From assembly GCA_902496185.1 (NCBI GenBank), contig CABUZX010000001.1, forward strand, positions 1 to 64,000: a stretch of 64,000 nt of DNA. Reading direction: 5' to 3'. A program made the translations under genes and the position numbers. The notes below the pieces were generated by a model. It did not search any database. It was not told the DNA's origin and worked only from the letters and a program-made list of their open reading frames with translations. Origin of the DNA: an uncultured Subdoligranulum sp. GTDB lineage: Bacteria; Bacillota; Clostridia; Christensenellales; CAG-314. Shown piece after piece: positions 49,838 to 59,443 of the stretch (its first letter is position 1; every line of letters starts with the position of its first letter).

Positions 49838-50995
49838 TTACCTCTTTGCGGGTGTGTTTAAGATTTTACGCAATTTGTTAATACAGTCACACAAAGTTAA
49901 TGCAAATTCACGCGCATCTGCTACGGTTGAATATTTGTCGAAACTAATACGAACTAATCCTTCTTGAAATTGCTTTTTTATTTTTAAGGCTGAAATAGTT
50001 CGGCTTGTTTTGTTTTTGCTATTGCATGCGCTACCTGTTCCAAAAACAAACCCTGATTTTTCAACCATATGAAGCAAAACTTCAGTTTTAATATTTGCAA
50101 AAAATAGTGGCAAAATTGCAGGCGAGCAATATTCTAGTTTTGTTGCAATATAATAATCGGCACAATTTTTATCAACTATGTCTATAATAGTATGTTTAAT
50201 TTCTTCGAATTTTGCAGTATTTAGTGATAAATTTTTAATAGAATTTGTACAAGCATCAGAAAAAGCTATTATATTTGGTACGTTTTCCGTGCCGGATCTC
50301 AAATTTGATTCCTGTCCACCACCTTTAATTAATGGCGTCAAATGTATGCCTCTTTTGTGATAAACAAAACCTATGCCCTTTGGCGCGTTTATTTTGTGTC
50401 CGCTTGCGATATAAAAATCAACGTTTAGGTTTTTAACGTTTACGTTTATTTTGCCAAAAGCTTGTACGCCGTCGCATATAAATAACGTTTTATTGTTTAT
50501 GCTTTTTGCTATATTTGTTAATGATTTTATGTCGTTTATTGCGCCGGTTTCGTTGTTTACGTGCATTAGGCAAACGTATTGAGTATTATTATCAACTAAT
50601 TCTTTGAGGCTATTTTCATCTGCTCTGCCATCAGGGAGTAAGTCAACGTAACGTATCTCCATGCCTTTGCTTGCAAGAAAATTTGCCGTATTGTAGACGG
50701 CGGAGTGCTCCACTCGGGAGGTTACTATGTTTCCTTTGTAGGTTTTTAAGCAACCAAGCATAGCCATATTATCCCCTTCGGTTCCGCAAGATACAAAAGT
50801 TATTTCATCCGAATCGGCACCGATGCATTGCGCAATATTTTCACGAGCAGTAGCTATATCTTTTGATACGTTTGCGCTTGCTCCCGACAATGCTGAAGGG
50901 TTATAAAAATATTGAGTATTGTATTTTTGTAAAATTGGTAATAAATTATCGTCTAATCTCGTAGTTGCCGCATTATCAAAATATTTTATTTCCAT
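49838..50995 (-). CDS. Cysteine desulfurase, NifS/IscS family
   Basis: A PLP-dependent desulfurase (385 residues) that takes sulfur from cysteine, leaving alanine. Motifs: YFDNAATTRLD at the N-terminus, the substrate-contact VEHSAVYNT, CDGVQAFGK, the PLP lysine in ASGHKINAPKGIG, and the catalytic cysteine in GTGSACNSK. Followed by thiI with a 2-nt gap, which matches the NifZ-ThiI pair of B. subtilis, so tRNA thiolation is the likely use rather than bulk Fe-S assembly; no iscU/nifU is adjacent. Confidence 0.94.
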   Translation of the reverse strand: MEIKYFDNAATTRLDDNLLPILQKYNTQYFYNPSALSGASANVSKDIATARENIAQCIGADSDEITFVSCGTEGDNMAMLGCLKTYKGNIVTSRVEHSAVYNTANFLASKGMEIRYVDLLPDGRADENSLKELVDNNTQYVCLMHVNNETGAINDIKSLTNIAKSINNKTLFICDGVQAFGKINVNVKNLNVDFYIASGHKINAPKGIGFVYHKRGIHLTPLIKGGGQESNLRSGTENVPNIIAFSDACTNSIKNLSLNTAKFEEIKHTIIDIVDKNCADYYIATKLEYCSPAILPLFFANIKTEVLLHMVEKSGFVFGTGSACNSKNKTSRTISALKIKKQFQEGLVRISFDKYSTVADAREFALTLCDCINKLRKILNTPAKR

Positions 50996-51001
50996 AACAC
51001 C

Positions 51002-53368
51002 TCACTTTAGTTTAACTATAGTTACTCCGCCGTTACCCTCGTTAAAAGAGCCAAGCCTATATTCTTGTACCGATTTATTCGTTTTTAAATATTGATGAAC
51101 AGCGGATTTAAGTTTGCCTGTGCCTCTGCCGTGTATAATGCGTAAATCAGTTGTAACGCCTTGCATTAATGCTTCATCTAAAAATTTTTCTAAATTGTAA
51201 ATTCCTTCGTCTACAGTTTGCCCTATAAGATTTATTTCTGTTGAAAAAGTTTGGGTTCTTATAATAGATTTGGTTAAGTTTTGTTTTGGATTTTCCTTTT
51301 TTGTAGAAACAAATTCGTAGGCTTCACCTTGTTTTAGTATAGTGACCATATTGTTGAATTTAACTTCTATTTTGTTTGCTTTTGGCAATCCAGTAACCGT
51401 AGCAACGGTTTTAAGTTTTTTTACGTAAACTTTGTCCCCCATTTGGAGTGTATTTATATCAATGGGATTACCTTCAAATAGATTATCTTCTTCTGGGTTT
51501 GTTTCTATATACTTCTTTTCTTCTAATTTTTTTACAATTGAACGTGCTTCAAAAATATTACTTTCTTCTAAATTTTGTTTTTTAAATAGTTTTTTTAAGG
51601 AATCTAAAAGCTCTTCAGCTTCTTCCTTGGCGGATGATACGATTCTTTTTGCTTCGATTTGACTGTTTTTAAGCAATTTTTCTCTTTCGGACAATAATAA
51701 TTTATTTTGATTTTTTGCTTTATTGTATTCTTCTTCTGTCCTTATTTTTATTTCATCCAATTCGGATAGTTTTAATTCATATTGCTGTCGTAAGCTTTCT
51801 GCATTTTTTATTATAGTATCTAATGACTTTTTATTTTCATCCACTTTTTGATAAGCTCTTTCAATTATGCTTTTGTTCATACCGAGGCGTTTTGCGATCT
51901 CCAGTGCGTTGCTGTTGCCTGGAATACCCATGATAAGTTTATAGGTTGGTTCAAAAGTTTCGGTATTAAACTCCATACTAGCGCTGACTACGTTTGGGGT
52001 TGTTATTGAAAACTCTTTAAGTTGTCCGTAATGAGTGCTAATAATGCATCTTGAATTACTCTCAATTAAATATTCGCATACCGCTAAACCTAATGCGCTA
52101 CCTTCGATTGGCTCTGTTCCCGCGCCGATTTCGTCTATTAATACAAGACTTTTATCGGTTAAATTGTTTAAAATATTATTTATGTTTTTTATATGACTGC
52201 TAAAAGTACTAAGGTTTTGTTCTATACTTTGTTCGTCCCCTATGTCGCAAAAAACGTTATCAAAAACAGCAATATGTGTTTCCTCTTCCGCAGGAAGGTA
52301 TAGTCCAACGTACGTCATCAGGCAAAAAAGTCCAACTGTTTTTAAGCTTACTGTTTTTCCTCCGGTGTTTGGACCTGTGACGATAACCAATCTGTTTGAG
52401 TCTCCAAATTTTATGTTGATAGGAACAACTTTTTTTTGATTTAACAACGGATGTCTGCCTTTGTTTATGGATATAAGTCCTTTTTGGTTTAAGATTGGTA
52501 AAGTTGCTTTTTGTTTTTCGCTATAGTAGGCTTTTGCATAAACACTGTCAATATAAGCTAAATTTTCTTGGGTGGCTGAAAGATTATCACTTATTTCTGC
52601 AACCGCGCGAGTAAAATTTGCAATTATTTTTTCTATTTCTTCACGTTCGGCAAGCAACAATTCTTTTATCTGATTATTTAAATTTACAACGCTAATCGGC
52701 TCAATGTATACCGTTGCGCCTGAAGCGGATTGGTCGTGTATCAAGCCTTGAATATTGTTTTTATATTCCTGCTTGACAGGCAAAACGTACCTATCGTTAC
52801 GTACGGTTACTATTGTGTCTTGTAAATATTTTGACGTTGTTGAAGATTTGACGATTGAATTAAGTTTTTCTTTAATATCAAGGGTTGCTTTTTTTATTTT
52901 TTTGCGTATCGTTAATAATTCAGGCGTTGCATCATCAGCAACATCTTCTTCATTTAAGAAGCATCTTTCCAATTCATTTTCTAAAAATTTATTTTGATAT
53001 AAACATTCGGCGTAATTGGTGAAAATCGGTATTATTTCTTTTGCGACTTGCGTTAAAAGAGAGACACAATTTCTGCTGGTTGTAAGTAATCTTTTTATAG
53101 CAAGTAATTCTCTTATAGTAAGAGAATATAATATTTTTGCTTTTTTTAATGCTTCGTCTACGTTGTCAAAATTGAAAGAAGGTATAATATTTTTATTTAT
53201 TAACCACAACGCCTCACCGGTTTCTTTTAATAAAAGTCGAATTTTAGTTATGTCGTCAATTGGTCTTAATGCAAGAGTCAAGGCTTTTGCCGACGGGCTG
53301 ACGGCAAAAGAGGCAACTTGTTGTAATACGGTATAAAATTCTAATTTTTGTAAAGTTTTTTCTTCCAT
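51002..53368 (-). CDS. mutS2: MutS2 endonuclease/ATPase
   Basis: MutS2 (788 residues) lacks the mismatch-binding domain of MutS. It has the core/lever helices, the ATPase (Walker A TGPNTGGKTVSLK, VLIDEIGAGTEPIEG, STHYGQLKEF), a long coiled coil (about 515-600), a KOW-like segment (QMGDKVYVKKLKTVATV) and a C-terminal Smr domain (IHGRGTGKLKSAVHQYL). Known roles in the family include limiting recombination and, in B. subtilis, acting on collided ribosomes through the Smr domain. Its neighbours in the operon are phenylalanyl-tRNA synthetase and tRNA-thiolation genes. Confidence 0.95.
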   Translation of the reverse strand: MEEKTLQKLEFYTVLQQVASFAVSPSAKALTLALRPIDDITKIRLLLKETGEALWLINKNIIPSFNFDNVDEALKKAKILYSLTIRELLAIKRLLTTSRNCVSLLTQVAKEIIPIFTNYAECLYQNKFLENELERCFLNEEDVADDATPELLTIRKKIKKATLDIKEKLNSIVKSSTTSKYLQDTIVTVRNDRYVLPVKQEYKNNIQGLIHDQSASGATVYIEPISVVNLNNQIKELLLAEREEIEKIIANFTRAVAEISDNLSATQENLAYIDSVYAKAYYSEKQKATLPILNQKGLISINKGRHPLLNQKKVVPINIKFGDSNRLVIVTGPNTGGKTVSLKTVGLFCLMTYVGLYLPAEEETHIAVFDNVFCDIGDEQSIEQNLSTFSSHIKNINNILNNLTDKSLVLIDEIGAGTEPIEGSALGLAVCEYLIESNSRCIISTHYGQLKEFSITTPNVVSASMEFNTETFEPTYKLIMGIPGNSNALEIAKRLGMNKSIIERAYQKVDENKKSLDTIIKNAESLRQQYELKLSELDEIKIRTEEEYNKAKNQNKLLLSEREKLLKNSQIEAKRIVSSAKEEAEELLDSLKKLFKKQNLEESNIFEARSIVKKLEEKKYIETNPEEDNLFEGNPIDINTLQMGDKVYVKKLKTVATVTGLPKANKIEVKFNNMVTILKQGEAYEFVSTKKENPKQNLTKSIIRTQTFSTEINLIGQTVDEGIYNLEKFLDEALMQGVTTDLRIIHGRGTGKLKSAVHQYLKTNKSVQEYRLGSFNEGNGGVTIVKLK

Positions 53369-55704
53369 TATTTAATCTTTCTGGACAAATGTCCCGTAGT
53401 ATGATTAGGTTCAAGGTGGTTTTTGGTTTTTTCTTGCAATTTATCTTTGTTGTGATAATAATTATAAACTTCTTTTCGTCTTTTTAAATCCGGTTTTAAT
53501 AAATATTTTGCTTGTGTATTTATTAATTTATTTGCCCCGCATAGAGGCAAACAATTAAATAATTCCCAGTAGCATTTTGCAATACGTTTACGTTTGAGCA
53601 AAAAACGTCGATTTGTTTTGTCGGTGTAAACAAGTTCATTTCCTTGATACAAGCATTTACCGCAATCATATTTAGTGTTTACGTGCATTGGACAATGCGC
53701 TAAAGTCATTAAACATATTTCACCGTCTGCAAATATAAAACCAGATTTATCAATAAAAGCAGAAACTTCATTTAAAGTTAATTCTTGGCTGTAAGCAAAA
53801 GAATAATAGTTTTTTCCACAAAGTTTTGCTAATGTAGATAATGCTTGCTGATTAAAAATATTCATTCCTAAACCTAAAATAATTTTAAGGTTAAGTTCTT
53901 TAGCCAAATAAATGCCATAAAGATTATTGGCGACAACACCTTCAAAAAGTTCGGTTTTAAGAATTGATTTAAGTATTGAATAATCTGCTTCAGTTGCAAA
54001 ATTCGGCAGGTCTAAAAATATATGATTTGCATTTATTTTGCCTACAAAGTCTTTGGCGTTGTTAAGGTTGTAATCATTTGGTTTAAAAGCTACAATTGTA
54101 TCATCACCATACTCTGTGGTATCGTTACTTTCGTCAAGGTATATGCAAATAGTTTCTTTGCAGTGAGATTGATAATTAGATGATTCGGGACCAACGTCAA
54201 GCGATACTGCGTCAAAGTTGTTTCTATTTAATTTTATATTATATATGTCAATTATTTTTTTGGATAATTCATTAAGTCCGTCACGTCTTAACGCATTTAT
54301 ACTACCAATAGGCATAAAAATCTCATCAACGTCATTTACTATTTCTAAAATAGTAAATGACGTATTGCCAGTTTTTTGAAGTTGTTGTTTTATATTTTCA
54401 GTAGATATGGGTTGTTTTTGGGCTTTTTGTAAAATTTGTTCGCTTTTTACGGTTACTTCTACATCCTTATAAATCAACTTTAATTCCGCATAATCACCTA
54501 TTTTTGCTTTAAAAATTGCTTTTATTGGTAAAGTTTTGTTTGTAGCATCAAGTTTTGCAATTTGAGCAACCGAGGTTGTTATATTAACGTCGTCACCTAC
54601 TTTACATTCCCCATTAACGCTTAATTTTGCAAAACCATTTTTTGTCGAGCAGGTACAAAGTGCATTACCAACCTCTTCGCCATTTCTTAAAATTTTAAAA
54701 GCGTCTCCATCATGCAGGTAAAGGTTGCTTTTAACTATAAATTCTCCATTTTGTTTTGTTAATTCACCTACTTTTATCCCGATATGACCTTGCGCGTTTG
54801 GGTAGATTATATTAGAATTATTATTCAAATATCCGTTTGTGTAATTGCCCCTATTATATATTTTTTTAAGATTTTGCAAGTCTTCCTCTGAAAAATCAAA
54901 GTTGTTGTCCAAAATTTTACGATATACCTGCGTTGTTTGAGCTACATATTGTGGTCGACGGTTTCTGCCCTCAATTTTTAAAGTTTCTACACCTGCGTAA
55001 GCTAATTTGGGTATATTTCTAGCAAGACATAAGTCTCTTGCTGACAATAGATAGCCTGATTTTGATTCCTTTCCGTCAAGATATGAAATGTATTTTTGGC
55101 GACAAGGTTGAGCGCATAAACCACGATTTCCACTTTGTCCGTCAATAAAGGAAGAAAACAGGCATTGCCCCGAAATCGCAACGCACAATGCGCCGTGTAA
55201 AAATGTTTCTAAATTAATATCTACTTTTTCTTTGATTTTTTCAATGTCAACAAGAGGGGTTTCTCTTGATAAAACAACCCTATTGCAACCTAATTCCTTT
55301 GCGATTTTTGCTCCTGCAATATTGTGAACGTTTTGTTGAGTGCTTAACGTAAGGTCGAAATTCGGAAAATTTTTTGCAAAAAAGCTTATCAACCCTACGT
55401 CGGTTAGGATTAGCCCATCTACGTTTTTGCGATAGCAAAAAGCGCCGAGCTCGCAAGCTTCTTGAAATTCTTCATTTTTTATACTGGTATTAATTGTAAC
55501 GTATACCTTAACGCCAAATAAATGACAAAAATCAACCCATTGTTGTAAATTTTCGGTGCTGAAATTATTTGCTTTCATCCTTGCGTTAAATTTATTTAGT
55601 CCAAAATATACAGCGTCAGCTCCGTTATAAACTGCAAACTTGAGAGCGTCAGGATCGCCTGCGGGTGAAAGTATTTTTGGTTTATTATCTAAGAATTGCT
55701 CCAA
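53368..55704 (-). CDS. U32-family peptidase-like protein (RlhA/TrhP group) with C-terminal collagenase-like domain
   Basis: A 778-residue U32 protein. The N-terminal TIM-barrel-like part has ILSPAGDPDALKFAVYNGADAVYFG and SQQN-type DLTLSTQQNVHNI, then the cysteine cluster CVAISGQC, NRGLCAQPCR. The middle has the DUF3656-type beta domain (about 385-450), and the C-terminus repeats the barrel motif with a second Cys set (CPMHVNTKYDCGKC). In E. coli U32 proteins hydroxylate rRNA or tRNA rather than act as peptidases, so RNA hydroxylation is my preferred reading. The ATG shares 20 nt with the end of pheT. A 35-bp perfect hairpin lies inside the gene at 54329-54363. Confidence 0.9.
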   Translation of the reverse strand: MEQFLDNKPKILSPAGDPDALKFAVYNGADAVYFGLNKFNARMKANNFSTENLQQWVDFCHLFGVKVYVTINTSIKNEEFQEACELGAFCYRKNVDGLILTDVGLISFFAKNFPNFDLTLSTQQNVHNIAGAKIAKELGCNRVVLSRETPLVDIEKIKEKVDINLETFLHGALCVAISGQCLFSSFIDGQSGNRGLCAQPCRQKYISYLDGKESKSGYLLSARDLCLARNIPKLAYAGVETLKIEGRNRRPQYVAQTTQVYRKILDNNFDFSEEDLQNLKKIYNRGNYTNGYLNNNSNIIYPNAQGHIGIKVGELTKQNGEFIVKSNLYLHDGDAFKILRNGEEVGNALCTCSTKNGFAKLSVNGECKVGDDVNITTSVAQIAKLDATNKTLPIKAIFKAKIGDYAELKLIYKDVEVTVKSEQILQKAQKQPISTENIKQQLQKTGNTSFTILEIVNDVDEIFMPIGSINALRRDGLNELSKKIIDIYNIKLNRNNFDAVSLDVGPESSNYQSHCKETICIYLDESNDTTEYGDDTIVAFKPNDYNLNNAKDFVGKINANHIFLDLPNFATEADYSILKSILKTELFEGVVANNLYGIYLAKELNLKIILGLGMNIFNQQALSTLAKLCGKNYYSFAYSQELTLNEVSAFIDKSGFIFADGEICLMTLAHCPMHVNTKYDCGKCLYQGNELVYTDKTNRRFLLKRKRIAKCYWELFNCLPLCGANKLINTQAKYLLKPDLKRRKEVYNYYHNKDKLQEKTKNHLEPNHTTGHLSRKIK
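54329..54363. repeat. Perfect 14-bp-arm hairpin inside the U32 gene
   Basis: Arms 54329-54342 and 54350-54363 are exact complements around the loop TTCTAAA. The core ACTAT-YTCTAAA-ATAGT is identical, but for one base, with the intergenic hairpin at 36062-36090, while the outer arm sequence differs and still pairs. It codes for about 12 residues in frame. Confidence 0.65.
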
Positions 55705-58075
55705 AATTTTCCTCTACAGATTTTAATATTTTTTTAATTTGCGGTTCGATATCTTTGTCGGTAAGAGTACGGTTTGCAACTCTAAAATGTAAAGATAAAG
55801 CAATGCTCTTTTTGTCTTTAGGTACTTGTTCGCCTTGATAGACGTCAAATAATTCAACTGATTCGCACAATTTACTTGCAAAAGTAACGCAATCAATTAA
55901 TTCCTGAACAGGTACGTTTGCATCAACTACCAATGCTAAATCTCTATCAATAGACGGCAACCTTGAAATTGGTGAATATTTAATTTTATTTGATTTTAGG
56001 TTTAATACTGTATCTAAATTTATTTCACAAACATAAACTTTTTGCAAAAGTTCAAAATTTTGTTTTACTATAGGATGTAATTCACCAAGGTAACCAATAA
56101 TCGTTTCACCGGATAGTATGTCCGCGGAAACTCCCGGGTGCAGGAAAGACTCCTTGCTACGTAGGTATTTTGTTTTTATTCCGTAAAGACCTAAAAAGGA
56201 TTCTATATCAGATTTAAGTTCATAAAAATCACCTTTCGTTGCAATTAAGCAAAGCTTCGTTGTTTCTATAGGTTGGACGTCTGAATCCGTATTTTTTGAA
56301 AATGTTTTGGAAATTTCAAATAAGTTGACTTTTCCGTTTTTGTGGTTTTCATTATTAGACAAGACGTTTAACAAATGCGGTAATATGGTTTTGCGTAAAA
56401 ATGCAAATTCTTCGCCTAAAGGATTAAGAATAGATACGTAATCGTAATCTTCTTGTGCTTGCAAAGTTTTATCTACCTTCATTTTATTAAATAAGAGCTT
56501 TCCGCCAAAACTATAAGTTATACATTGGCTATAGCCGTAACCCACAAAGGTTTGTAATGCAACGTCAATTAATTTTTGTTTTTTATTTTTAGAAGAAAAA
56601 GTAATCTCGGTGTCTTTTAATAAGGTTGAATTGATGTTGTCATAACCATAAACCCTAATTATCTCTTCAATAAAATCACAGTCTCTTTGTAAATCTTCTC
56701 TATATAAAGGCGCTATACAAGTGATTAAATCATTGTTTATTGAGACTTTAATACCTAAATTTTGCAGTATATTGACTACTATGTCAGGTTTAATATATAT
56801 ACCTAAAAGATTTTCTATTCTACTATATTCAAACGTAATTGGCTTTTCTTGAGGTTTTTCATCTTCTATTTTGATTCTACCTACGGTTATTTTTCCACAA
56901 TTCAATTCATTAACCAAGCGTAAGGCTCTTGACAAAGCAATATCTGCCGTAAAAGAGTCTACGCCTTTTTCAAAACGGGTTGAGCTGTCGGTTTTGATTG
57001 AAAGCGTACGACTAGTACGTCTAATATTTTCTCTAGAAAACTTTGCCGATTCAAACATTACGCATTTAGTGTCGGGTTTAATTCCGCTATTTGCTCCCCC
57101 CATTACGCCGGCAATACCAACGGGACGATTCTTGTCGGCAATAACCAAAATATTATCGTTTAAAGCATATTCCTTTTGATTTAAAGGAATAATTTTTTCC
57201 GTATTGTGCGCGCGACGTACGATAATTGTTTGATCGGAAATATCGGTATAGTCAAAAGCGTGCATTGGTTGGCCTACTTCAAGTAATACGTAGTTTGTAA
57301 TATCTACGAGATTGTTAATTGCATTTATGCCACAAGCAGACAAACGGCGAGTCATCCACAATGGTGAAGGTTCTATAATGACGTCCGTTGCGCCTTGCAT
57401 ATAATACGAGGGACATAGATCTTTGTCTTTGACGTTTACTGAGACGAGATCTAAAGTTTTTTCGTTGGAGTTTTCGGTAAAATCGATTTGTAACGGTTTA
57501 ACTTGTTGACCGAGCGCTACAGCAACTTCTCTAGCAAGTCCGTAAATACTGTTGCAATCAGGACGGTTAAAGGTTACGGCAAAATCTAAAACGTAATCGT
57601 CTAAGTGTAGTACGTTTATCATGTCGTCACCGATTTTTTCATCATCTGACAAAATTAAAATACCGTCTACTTCGGCGTTGGGATAATTTGCGTTTGTAAT
57701 ACCGAGCTCATCTCCCCCACAAAACATACCCTGACTTGGCAAGCCACGTAATTTACTGTTTTTTATTATCGTTCCGTCTGCTAATTTTGCGTTGTGCAAA
57801 GCAACGGGAACTTTAGCGTTTAGAAAAATATTTTTTGCCGCCGTTATTATTTGTAAGGATTGATCCCCCATATCAACTTGACAAACTTGAAGTTTTTCAG
57901 CATCGGGATGTTTTTCTATCGAAGTGATTTTTCCGACTTTGACTCCCGAAAATTTATCGCCTAAATATTCTTTAGATTCAATTTCATAACCGATAGATAC
58001 CATTTTTTGACACAATGTTTCTATGTCAACGTTGATATCTACGTATTCTTTCAACCAACTGATTGGTGCTTTCAT
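55685..58075 (-). CDS. pheT: Phenylalanine-tRNA ligase beta subunit
   Basis: PheT (796 residues) forms the alpha2-beta2 synthetase with PheS. Domains seen in order: N-terminal MKAPISWLKEYVDINVD, tRNA-binding OB domain (about 40-150, SIEKHPDAEKLQVCQV), B3/B4 editing domain (about 205-385), B5 DNA-binding-like domain, the core-like region, and the C-terminal anticodon-binding FDX-ACB domain (SRLPSIDRDLALVVDANVP). GGAGGA 8 nt before the ATG at 58075 decides the start. pheS ends 5 nt upstream. Confidence 0.96.
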   Translation of the reverse strand: MKAPISWLKEYVDINVDIETLCQKMVSIGYEIESKEYLGDKFSGVKVGKITSIEKHPDAEKLQVCQVDMGDQSLQIITAAKNIFLNAKVPVALHNAKLADGTIIKNSKLRGLPSQGMFCGGDELGITNANYPNAEVDGILILSDDEKIGDDMINVLHLDDYVLDFAVTFNRPDCNSIYGLAREVAVALGQQVKPLQIDFTENSNEKTLDLVSVNVKDKDLCPSYYMQGATDVIIEPSPLWMTRRLSACGINAINNLVDITNYVLLEVGQPMHAFDYTDISDQTIIVRRAHNTEKIIPLNQKEYALNDNILVIADKNRPVGIAGVMGGANSGIKPDTKCVMFESAKFSRENIRRTSRTLSIKTDSSTRFEKGVDSFTADIALSRALRLVNELNCGKITVGRIKIEDEKPQEKPITFEYSRIENLLGIYIKPDIVVNILQNLGIKVSINNDLITCIAPLYREDLQRDCDFIEEIIRVYGYDNINSTLLKDTEITFSSKNKKQKLIDVALQTFVGYGYSQCITYSFGGKLLFNKMKVDKTLQAQEDYDYVSILNPLGEEFAFLRKTILPHLLNVLSNNENHKNGKVNLFEISKTFSKNTDSDVQPIETTKLCLIATKGDFYELKSDIESFLGLYGIKTKYLRSKESFLHPGVSADILSGETIIGYLGELHPIVKQNFELLQKVYVCEINLDTVLNLKSNKIKYSPISRLPSIDRDLALVVDANVPVQELIDCVTFASKLCESVELFDVYQGEQVPKDKKSIALSLHFRVANRTLTDKDIEPQIKKILKSVEENFGAILR

Positions 58076-58080
58076 TTTTT

Positions 58081-59112
58081 TTAGTCCTCCACTTTGCAAA
58101 ATTGTTTCAAAAAGTTTATATCGTTTTCAAAAAAGAGTCTGATATCCGGTATTCCGTATTTAATCATGGCAAATCTTTCCAATCCAAATCCAAACGCATA
58201 ACCATTGTTAACTTTGCTGTCGATACCGCAGTTTTCCAACACGAATGGATGTACCATACCTGCTCCCAATACTTCTATCCATCCTGTACCTTTGCAAAGG
58301 GAACAACCCTTTCCGCCACACGCAGAACAAGTAAGGTCAACTTCTACGCTCGGTTCTGTAAAAGGAAAATAAGAAGGACGAAAACGTACTTTTGTTTCGT
58401 TACCAAATAACTTTTGCGCGACAGTTTCCAACGTACCTTTAAGGTCGCAAAGAGTCAAATGCTTGTCCACAACCAAACCTTCAATTTGGTGAAACATAGG
58501 AGAGTGTGACGCGTCGCTGTCAGGACGGTAAACCTTACCTGGACATACGATTTTAAGCGGTGGTTTTTCTTCCAGCATAACTCTTGCCTGATTTGGAGAA
58601 GTATGTGTTCTTAATAATATTTCTTTACCCAAAAAGAAAGTATCCTGCATATCTCTTGCTGGATGGTCTGACGGAATATTGAGCGCTTGAAAATTAAAAT
58701 AATCGGTTTCCGCCTCTGGACCTTCTTTAACGGAAAAACCTAATCCTTCAAATATTTCTAAAATTTGGTTTTGCATTAGTTGAATAGGATGCAATGAACC
58801 TATTTTTTGAATATTTTTGTTGATGGAAATATCTATTGATTCATTTTTAAGTTTATCTTCAATAGCTTTTGCCGTCAATTTTTTCTTAAAAGATTCCCAA
58901 GTTGATTCCATTTCGACTTTTGCGAGGTTAAGCATTGATCCAAAAATTGGCTTTTCTTCTGCTGGTATATCTTTTAAACCTTTCATTAAAGCCGTAAACA
59001 TACCGTTTTTGCCTAAATACTTTACTTTTACGTTTTGCAACTCATCTACGGTGTTGCAATTTTCTATTTCCGTCGAAAAGTCCTGACGAATTTGATTGAT
59101 TTTTTCTTTCAT
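58081..59112 (-). CDS. pheS: Phenylalanine-tRNA ligase alpha subunit
   Basis: PheS (343 residues) holds the class II catalytic core. An N-terminal coiled coil (about 1-90) is followed by motif 2 (VYRPDSDASHSPMFHQIEG) and motif 3 (GYAFGFGLERFAMIKYGI). FPFTEPSVEVD and the CSACGGKGC-type knuckle are typical of bacterial PheS. First gene of a six-gene run pheS-pheT-U32-mutS2-nifS-thiI, controlled by a T-box upstream. Confidence 0.97.
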   Translation of the reverse strand: MKEKINQIRQDFSTEIENCNTVDELQNVKVKYLGKNGMFTALMKGLKDIPAEEKPIFGSMLNLAKVEMESTWESFKKKLTAKAIEDKLKNESIDISINKNIQKIGSLHPIQLMQNQILEIFEGLGFSVKEGPEAETDYFNFQALNIPSDHPARDMQDTFFLGKEILLRTHTSPNQARVMLEEKPPLKIVCPGKVYRPDSDASHSPMFHQIEGLVVDKHLTLCDLKGTLETVAQKLFGNETKVRFRPSYFPFTEPSVEVDLTCSACGGKGCSLCKGTGWIEVLGAGMVHPFVLENCGIDSKVNNGYAFGFGLERFAMIKYGIPDIRLFFENDINFLKQFCKVED

Positions 59113-59114
59113 AA

Positions 59115-59383
59115 CAAGCTCCGTAAAATAAAAATTAACCGTCCTTAATTAGGACGGCTTAAAAAATCCGTGGTACCACCTAACTTTGTTTTGCAAAAAA
59201 TACAAAACCTTGTTTAACTCTAACGGGGTTGACCGCATAAGGCTACACACCGAAACTCGGTTTTGACCAAATGAACTACAAAGTGAATATCTTTTTTATG
59301 ACCGTAAAGTCTTGCACCAACCGACTTTTCTCTTAAAGCGATTTCATAAAACTCTTGTGCTTTGTCATCGTTTTTATATTGAT
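59115..59383 (-). promoter_or_regulatory. T-box riboswitch for tRNA-Phe
   Basis: The minus-strand leader of pheS carries the T-box sequence GGTGGTACCACGG (59168-59180). Stem I is closed by ACAAAG with CTTTGT, and the specifier codon is TTC (59285-59287), the Phe codon, followed by A as usual. The distal GGTTGGTGCAAG segment is also typical. Uncharged tRNA-Phe should stabilise the antiterminator and let transcription continue into pheST and the genes behind it. Confidence 0.92.
59139..59157 (-). terminator. T-box terminator hairpin
   Basis: CCGTCCT (139-145) pairs with AGGACGG (151-157) in 59139-59157. On the minus strand it follows the T-box and leads to a T-rich tract; its first arm can alternatively pair with the T-box sequence. 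Confidence 0.85.
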
Positions 59384-59389
59384 GGTAAT

Positions 59390-59418
59390 ATTTTAGCATA
59401 TATTTTTAACTAAATCAA
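59390..59418 (-). promoter_or_regulatory. Sigma-A promoter of the T-box/pheST operon
   Basis: On the minus strand TTGATT (59413-59418) and TAAAAT (59390-59395) with 17-bp spacing, placed directly before the T-box leader. Confidence 0.7.
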
Positions 59419-59443
59419 GCAATAAAAACCTTAAAATAAAATT

